In this document: positions 58,779 through 64,000 of the stretch, piece after piece
Layout: each line of letters opens with the position of its first letter
How positions within the stretch are numbered: the stretch's first letter is position 1
Origin: Mucidula mucida
Taxonomy: Eukaryota > Basidiomycota > Agaricomycetes > Agaricales > Physalacriaceae
DNA length: 64,000 nt
Assembly (NCBI GenBank): GCA_015501055.1
Contig: JADNYV010000204.1
Location: 1-64,000 of the forward strand
Direction of reading: 5' to 3'
Program-made: the position numbers and the translations under genes
The notes under the pieces: generated by a model
Database searches by the model: none
Told to the model about the DNA's origin: nothing
The model's input: only the letters and a program-made list of their open reading frames with translations

Positions 58779-61700
58779 ATGGATGCCGGAGCGGAGAGAA
58801 GAGAAGCGACGGAGGAAAAAGTGATGGCGATCAGAGCGTTGACAAAGGAAGCTGCGGTGGAAGTTGTGACGGAGTTGAAAAAGTCGAGGAAGTACATCCG
58901 GGGAACAAAGGGGCAGGACATGAAACTCCGAGTAACCATAGAGAGCGTACACACAGGCTCTGAATGGGAAACGAGTGCCCTTCTTGACAGTGGAGCAACG
59001 GGTTCTTGTGTCAATAAAGAATTCGTCGAGAAGAACGGACTTCCGATCAAGGAGTTACCGGTCAAGCTCCCTGTCTACAATGCGGATGGAACCCTAAACA
59101 AGGGAGGAGCAATCGAAGGTTTTGTGGAGGTCCGGATGAAGATCGGAGATCACGCCGAAAAGATTGAGTTGGCCGTCACCAATCTCGGCAAAACAAGTAT
59201 CTTTTTGGGGCTAGATTGGCTACGATATCACAACCCCACGATCAACTGGATGGAATCCACATTGACTTTTGATCGATGCCCAGACCGCTGCGGCTATCTA
59301 CCCGAGTACGACTCGCCAGAAGACGAAGGAGAAGATGTAGAAGAGAAGTTGGAAGAGGGAGAGCGCTTGTTCTGGATGGACTGGGACAACTATCGCAAAA
59401 GCGGTGAAAAGCTGAGATCACAACAGCCTTCATCTGCTGCTGCATCTTACATCGAGGAATTTTCCGATGTATTCAGCAAGGCGGACTTTGATAAGTTACC
59501 GGAACGAAGACCCTGGGATCACGCGATAGAACTCATGCCTGGTTCCAAACCGGTTGACTACAAGGTTTATCCCCTTAGTCCATCCGAGCAGAAGGCATTA
59601 GACGAGTTCCTGGAAGAAAACATACGGACAGGACGTATACGGCCGTCAATTTCACCTATGGCGTCACCCTTCTTCTTTGTCAAAAAGAAGGACGGAAGCC
59701 TTCGGCCAGTGCAGGATTATCGGAAGTTGAACGACATGACAATCAAGAACTGATATCCCTTGCCGTTGATTCAGGAGCTTATCAACAAGTTGAAGGGAGC
59801 AAAGGTTTTCACAAAGATGGATGTCCGATGGGTTACAATAACATCCGGATCAAAGAAGGTGATGAGTGGAAAGCGGCGTTTAGAACAAACCGAGGCCTGT
59901 TCGAGCCCTCAGTCATGTTCTTCGGACTTACAAACTCGCCGGCAACGTTCCAATCGTTCATGAATCACATTCTGAAGGAGTTGATCGATGAAGGACATGT
60001 TATAGTTTACTTAGACGACATACTTATTTTACGAACACATTGGAAGAACATAGGCATATTGTACGACAAGTATAGAGATATTGCGAGTAAATAAGTTGTA
60101 TTTAAAACCCGAGAAATGTAGTTTTGAGGCACATACTGTAGATTACTTGGGAGTTATTGTTGGAGGAGGAGAAGTGAAGATGGATCCGGCAAAAGTGGCT
60201 GTAGTGAAGGAATGGAAGGAGCCAACGAAGAAGAAGGAAGTACAGTCATTCCTGGGCTTCTGCAACTTCTACCGACGTTTCATCCGGGGATTTGCGGGGG
60301 TAGCGAAGCCATTGACATCGCTAACCGGGAAGGGCGAATGGGTTTGGGGAGAGGAGCAGCATGAGGCGTTTGAGGAGTTGAAACGGAGGATGACGGAAGA
60401 ACCCGTTCTGATCGTACCACGCGACAACGGCAAGTTTCGAGTCGAGGCAGATTCCTCGAACTATGCCAACGGGGCTGTTCTATCCCAGTTCGTCGAAGAC
60501 AAATGGAGACCAGTGGGCTTTCCGATCTCGCGCGTTAAATGAAGTTGAACGCAACTACGAGATCTACGACAAAGAAATGATGGCCATCATGGACTCAATT
60601 GATGACTGGAGGCAGTATCTTCTAGGAGCAACGGAGACGGTGGAGGTGTTGACCGATCATCAAAACCTCCAGTACTTCCGGAAGCCACAGAAGTTAAATT
60701 GGAGGCAGGCGAGATGGGTTACGGAGTTAGCGGAGTATGACATACAGATGATTCACAAGCCGGGCAAGACGATGGGGAAAAGCTGATGCCTTGTCAAGGA
60801 TGACAGGCCTTGAGAAGGGGGAAAAAGATAACGAAAACGTTGTTTTGCTCAAGCCGGAGTTTTTTATTTCACAAATTCAATTCTCTTTACATACAGTAGA
60901 TACACCGGAGGACGAATTACTTAATAAAATCAAACAAAGAAAAGGAAACAAAGACAGATACGTACAAAAAGCATTAGAAAACAAAGAAAAAGGATGGGAA
61001 GAGAAGGAAAAATGGACTTATTATATGGAAGGATTGTATTTGCATACCGAAGGACAAGGAATTGCGGGGAAAAGTTATCGGAATGCATCATGATGCACAG
61101 CTTGCAGGGCATCCGGGACGGTACAAGACTCTTGAGTTGATCACACGCACCTATTGGTGGCCAGGAATTAGCCGAGACGTCCGCGAATACGTGGAAGGGT
61201 GTCAAAAATGCCAAGTTACAAAGTCACATCGCACAAAACCGGCTGCACCCCTCCATCCTATAGACGTACCAAGCGAACCATGGGAGAAGGTTGGGACGGA
61301 CATGATCGGCAAGTTGCCGGAGTCGGGAGGATACAATGCGATCAGCACGTTTGTGGACCATTTCACAAAGTGATTATGCATCATACCGACACACACCACT
61401 CTGACGTCGGAAGGCATGGCCCGCATTTACCGTGATCGCATTTTCCCCATACATGGGATGCCACGACAGATGATACATGATCGCGGCCCACAATACCACT
61501 CGCGTTTCATGAAGGAGTTGTACCGGTTGTTGGGCATACAAGGAAACTTTACAACGGCGTATCATCCACAGGCAAATGGGCAGACGGAACGGCTGAACCA
61601 AGAGATAGAACATTCTTACGGTTATTTGTCAATTACCATCAGAACGACTGGCATGAATGGTTACCCTCTGCTGAATTCGTTTTCAACGATCGAGTTCACT

Positions 61701-62517
61701 CGGCGACCAAAGTCACTCCGTTCTTCGCAGATATGGGCAGACATCCCTACAAAGGCACCACTCCGAAAACAGCATCGAGAAACGAGACTGCGCAGGAGTT
61801 TGCCGACGGCATGAGGAAGACATGGGACAAAGTGGGGTCAGCATTGAAGATGGCAAAAGAAGACATGAAACGGTTTTATGACAGGAAGCGGACAGACGCA
61901 GTAGAATACAAGGCAGGCGACAAAGTATGGCTGGAAGGGACGAATCTCAGCACGGACCGACCAATGAAGAAGCTCGATGACAAACGCTTCGGGCCGTTCA
62001 AAGTGATCAAGAAAGTCGGGACGAGCTCTTACAAGCTCCAGATTCCTCACACGTGGAAAAGCATCCATCCCGTGTTCAATGAGGCCCTGTTGACGCCTGA
62101 CCACGAGCCCCAATTTCCGACACAACCCCGAGACACGCGTCCACCACCTGTGCTGGAAGAGCCGAACCGGAATGGGAGGTTGAGAAAGTGGTTAATTCCC
62201 GAAGTACCGCGGGGGTTTTCAATACAAGGTTCACTGGAAGGGTTATGGCACACATGAGCAGACATGGGAACCGGCATGCAATCTCAAAAATGCCGACGAA
62301 GCTATCCGCGATTTTCCACCGACAATATCCGAACAAGCCAAAGCCACCCGCGCTTGCTCGTATTGAAGTTCCCATGTCGCAGTTTCCATCTCATCTATTC
62401 CGACCCATGCCACCGCCCGATACAGAACCCCTCGACGTCACGCTACCATCTGCAGCCCTCATGGAGCACTCTGGCGCAGAATGGAACTTGCGCCTTAAGG
62501 AGGGGGTGATGTTATGA
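58779..62517 (+). pseudogene. pol of the gypsy element (protease, RT, RNase H, integrase, chromodomain), frameshifted
   Basis: The first frame (58779-59753) has the aspartic protease motif [15 protein letters not shown] and the start of RT ([20 protein letters not shown]). A TGA at 59751 and a shift near 59825 interrupt RT; its catalytic YLDD is in GHVIVYLDDIL near 60005. RNase H follows (VEADSSNYANGAVLSQ; EIYDKEMMAIMDSIDDWRQY) with shifts near 60525 and 60780. The integrase has GHPGRYKTLELITRTYWWPG, the C-x2-C of EGCQKCQVTK, IHDRGPQYHSRFM and AYHPQANGQTERLNQE, with breaks near 61065, 61370 and 61640. The chromodomain-like end is split near 62200 and runs into the 3' LTR. At least eight lesions: non-functional. 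Confidence 0.82.
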
Positions 62518-63037
62518 ATCGCCATATTTTCACATTTTCACATCTTATCATATCTTATCGGGGGGCTTGTCTTATCAACCAACGGACCGTTTCATCATTG
62601 TTTTGTCACCGATCGTACTCCTTTTCATTACCGAAGCCGTACTCATGTCGGACACACACCCAACACATGGATGACATCATAACATGCCGATACCTCATGG
62701 ACTCCCTATTGTATACACACCACCGACACTTGTAGCACACATGGTCGTTTCAGTATTATTACTTACATGCAGTTACCACTCGTATTTAATGGTTTTAGGA
62801 CTAGTAGCATACAACACTGGGTCAAGGGCGTGGAGCATCCCTAGTGGAAACACGTATGGACAAGGAGTCCCAAACACAGACTTACTAGTATATAAGCCAG
62901 TAGTGTAGTATCATTGTACTTTAGTTCCGATCTCGTTTATACACCTGGCCTAGCCTAGTCTACGAACACAAACGTCTTCTTCCTTAGTTCTTGCTGTGGT
63001 ACCTGGTTGAGTCTCGTGGCTTAGTCAGTCGCTAACA
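62510..63037 (+). repeat. 3' LTR
   Basis: It starts tgttatgaatcgccat directly behind a purine-rich aaggagggggtga tract and ends cagtcgctaaca. Its TATA box is at 62889-62896. Confidence 0.9.
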
Positions 63038-64000
63038 CCTTCAGTACTTCCGAAAGCCACAGAAGCTGAATCGGAGGCAGGCAGATGGGTTACGGAGTTG
63101 GCGGAGTATGACATACAGATGATTCACAAGCCGGGCAAGACAATGGGAAAAGCTGATGCCTTGTCAAGGATGACAGGCCTTGAGAAGGGGGAAAAAGATA
63201 ATGAAAACATTGTTTTGCTAAAACCGGAGTTTTTTATATCACAAATTCAATTTTCTTTACATACAGTAGCTACACCGGAGGACAAATTACTTAACAAAAT
63301 CAAACAAAGAAAAGGAAACAAGGACAGATAATACAAAAAGCATTAGAAAACAAAGAAAAGGATGGGAAGAGAAGGAAAAATGGACTTATTATGTGGAAGG
63401 ATTGTATTTACATACCAAAGGACAAAGGAATTGCGGGGAAAAAGTTATTGGAATGCATCATGATGCACAGCTTGCAGGGCATCCGGACGGTACAAAACCT
63501 TGAGTTGAATCACACGCACCTATTGATGGCCAGGAATCAGCCGAGACGTCCGCGAATACGTGGAAGGGTGTCAAAAATGCCAGGTTACAAAGTCACATCG
63601 CACGAAGCTAGCTGCACCTCTTTACTCTATTAATGTGCCAAGCGAGCCATGGGAGGTAGTAGGGACGGACATGATTGGAGAGCTGCCGGAATCGGGAGGA
63701 TACAACGGATCAGCACGTTTGTGAACCATTTCACAAAGCGATTACGCATCATACCGACACACACCACTCTGACGTCAGAAGGCATGGCTCGTATTTACCG
63801 CGATCAAATTTTCCCTTACATGGATTGCCGCAACAGATGATACACGATTGAGGTCCGCAATACCACTCGCGTTTCATGAAGAGTTATAACTGGCTGTTGG
63901 GCATTGAAGGGAACTTCATGACGGCGTACCCTAATCCACAAGGCAAATGGGCAAACAGAACGGTTGAACCAAGAGATAGAAATTTCTTACGGTTATTTGT
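63038..64000 (+). pseudogene. Second, truncated copy of the same gypsy pol (RNase H to integrase), runs off the window
   Basis: It begins ccttcagtacttccgaaagc and is homologous to the first copy from about 60670 on. It reads MAEYDIQMIHKPGKTMGKAD, LSRMTGLEKGEKDNENIVLL, then integrase pieces (EGVSKMPGYKV-like, SEGMARIYRDQIFPYMD) with many small deletions relative to the first copy. There is no 5' part: it starts abruptly at the 3' LTR border. It continues past 64000. Confidence 0.85.

Larger units (their letters stand above)
56522..63037 (+). mobile_element. Ty3/gypsy LTR retrotransposon, full-length but decayed
   Basis: 5' LTR 56522-57050, leader, gag from 57648, pol to about 62517, 3' LTR 62510-63037. 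The interior is in the order gag, protease, RT, RNase H, integrase, chromodomain, so it is a chromovirus-type element. The two LTRs are highly similar, with scattered differences. The 5 bases on the outer sides (aagat before, ccttc after) do not match, so this is not a simple undisturbed insertion. Numerous frameshifts and stops make it non-autonomous. It is the likely source family of the solo LTRs at 13263 and 22487. Confidence 0.88.

Overview
The window looks like nuclear DNA of a mushroom-forming basidiomycete (Agaricomycetes). Genes are split by many short GT..AG introns of about 45-60 nt. Several families are typical of that group: DUF6535, DUF6699, a DUF6729-exonuclease protein, F-box/LRR expansions, a KDZ-type transposase N-terminus, chromoviruses and hAT elements. 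I know of no direct clue to genus or species.

Layout. 0.7-6 kb: a Stealth-family phosphotransferase and a complete aldehyde dehydrogenase. 6-10 kb: an F-box cluster with one intact-looking gene, one truncated copy and one frameshifted copy. 10.5-12.2 kb: a second aldehyde dehydrogenase. 12.7-18 kb: an F-box relic split by a solo LTR, a DUF6535 relic, a DUF6699 gene, a short inverted-repeat transposon and a four-exon secreted beta-trefoil-like protein. 18.5-21 kb: a membrane DUF6535 gene with one single-base break. 21.1-24.9 kb: a composite segment bounded by inverted repeats that holds a KDZ-like N-terminus, a tRNA-like repeat, a solo LTR and an unrecognised multi-exon gene. 25-35.5 kb is the quiet housekeeping part: a short-chain dehydrogenase, the mitochondrial Mg2+ channel MRS2, a nucleotidyltransferase-like protein and the SWR1 subunit SWC5. 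35.7-46.6 kb: more F-box copies and a large inverted duplication (F-box plus SDR on each side) around a MYND-finger gene. 46.9-64 kb: nested mobile DNA. An apparently intact hAT element sits inside a DUF6729-exonuclease gene. Next to it lie a minus-strand chromovirus remnant, a full-length but decayed plus-strand gypsy element with two LTRs, and a second truncated copy of the same pol.

How it fits together. The housekeeping genes (MRS2, SWC5, MYND protein, the two aldehyde dehydrogenases, SDR, Stealth) are single units with no shared pathway that I can see. The rest is shaped by duplication and transposition. Three unrelated F-box subfamilies are present with seven or more copies or relics, many carrying their own frameshifts. 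One subfamily keeps a shared promoter motif containing CACGTG. Solo LTRs with perfect 5-bp target duplications and the 8-bp duplication around the hAT show recent activity. Exon boundaries were read by eye from splice signals and paralogue comparison, so individual junctions may be off.
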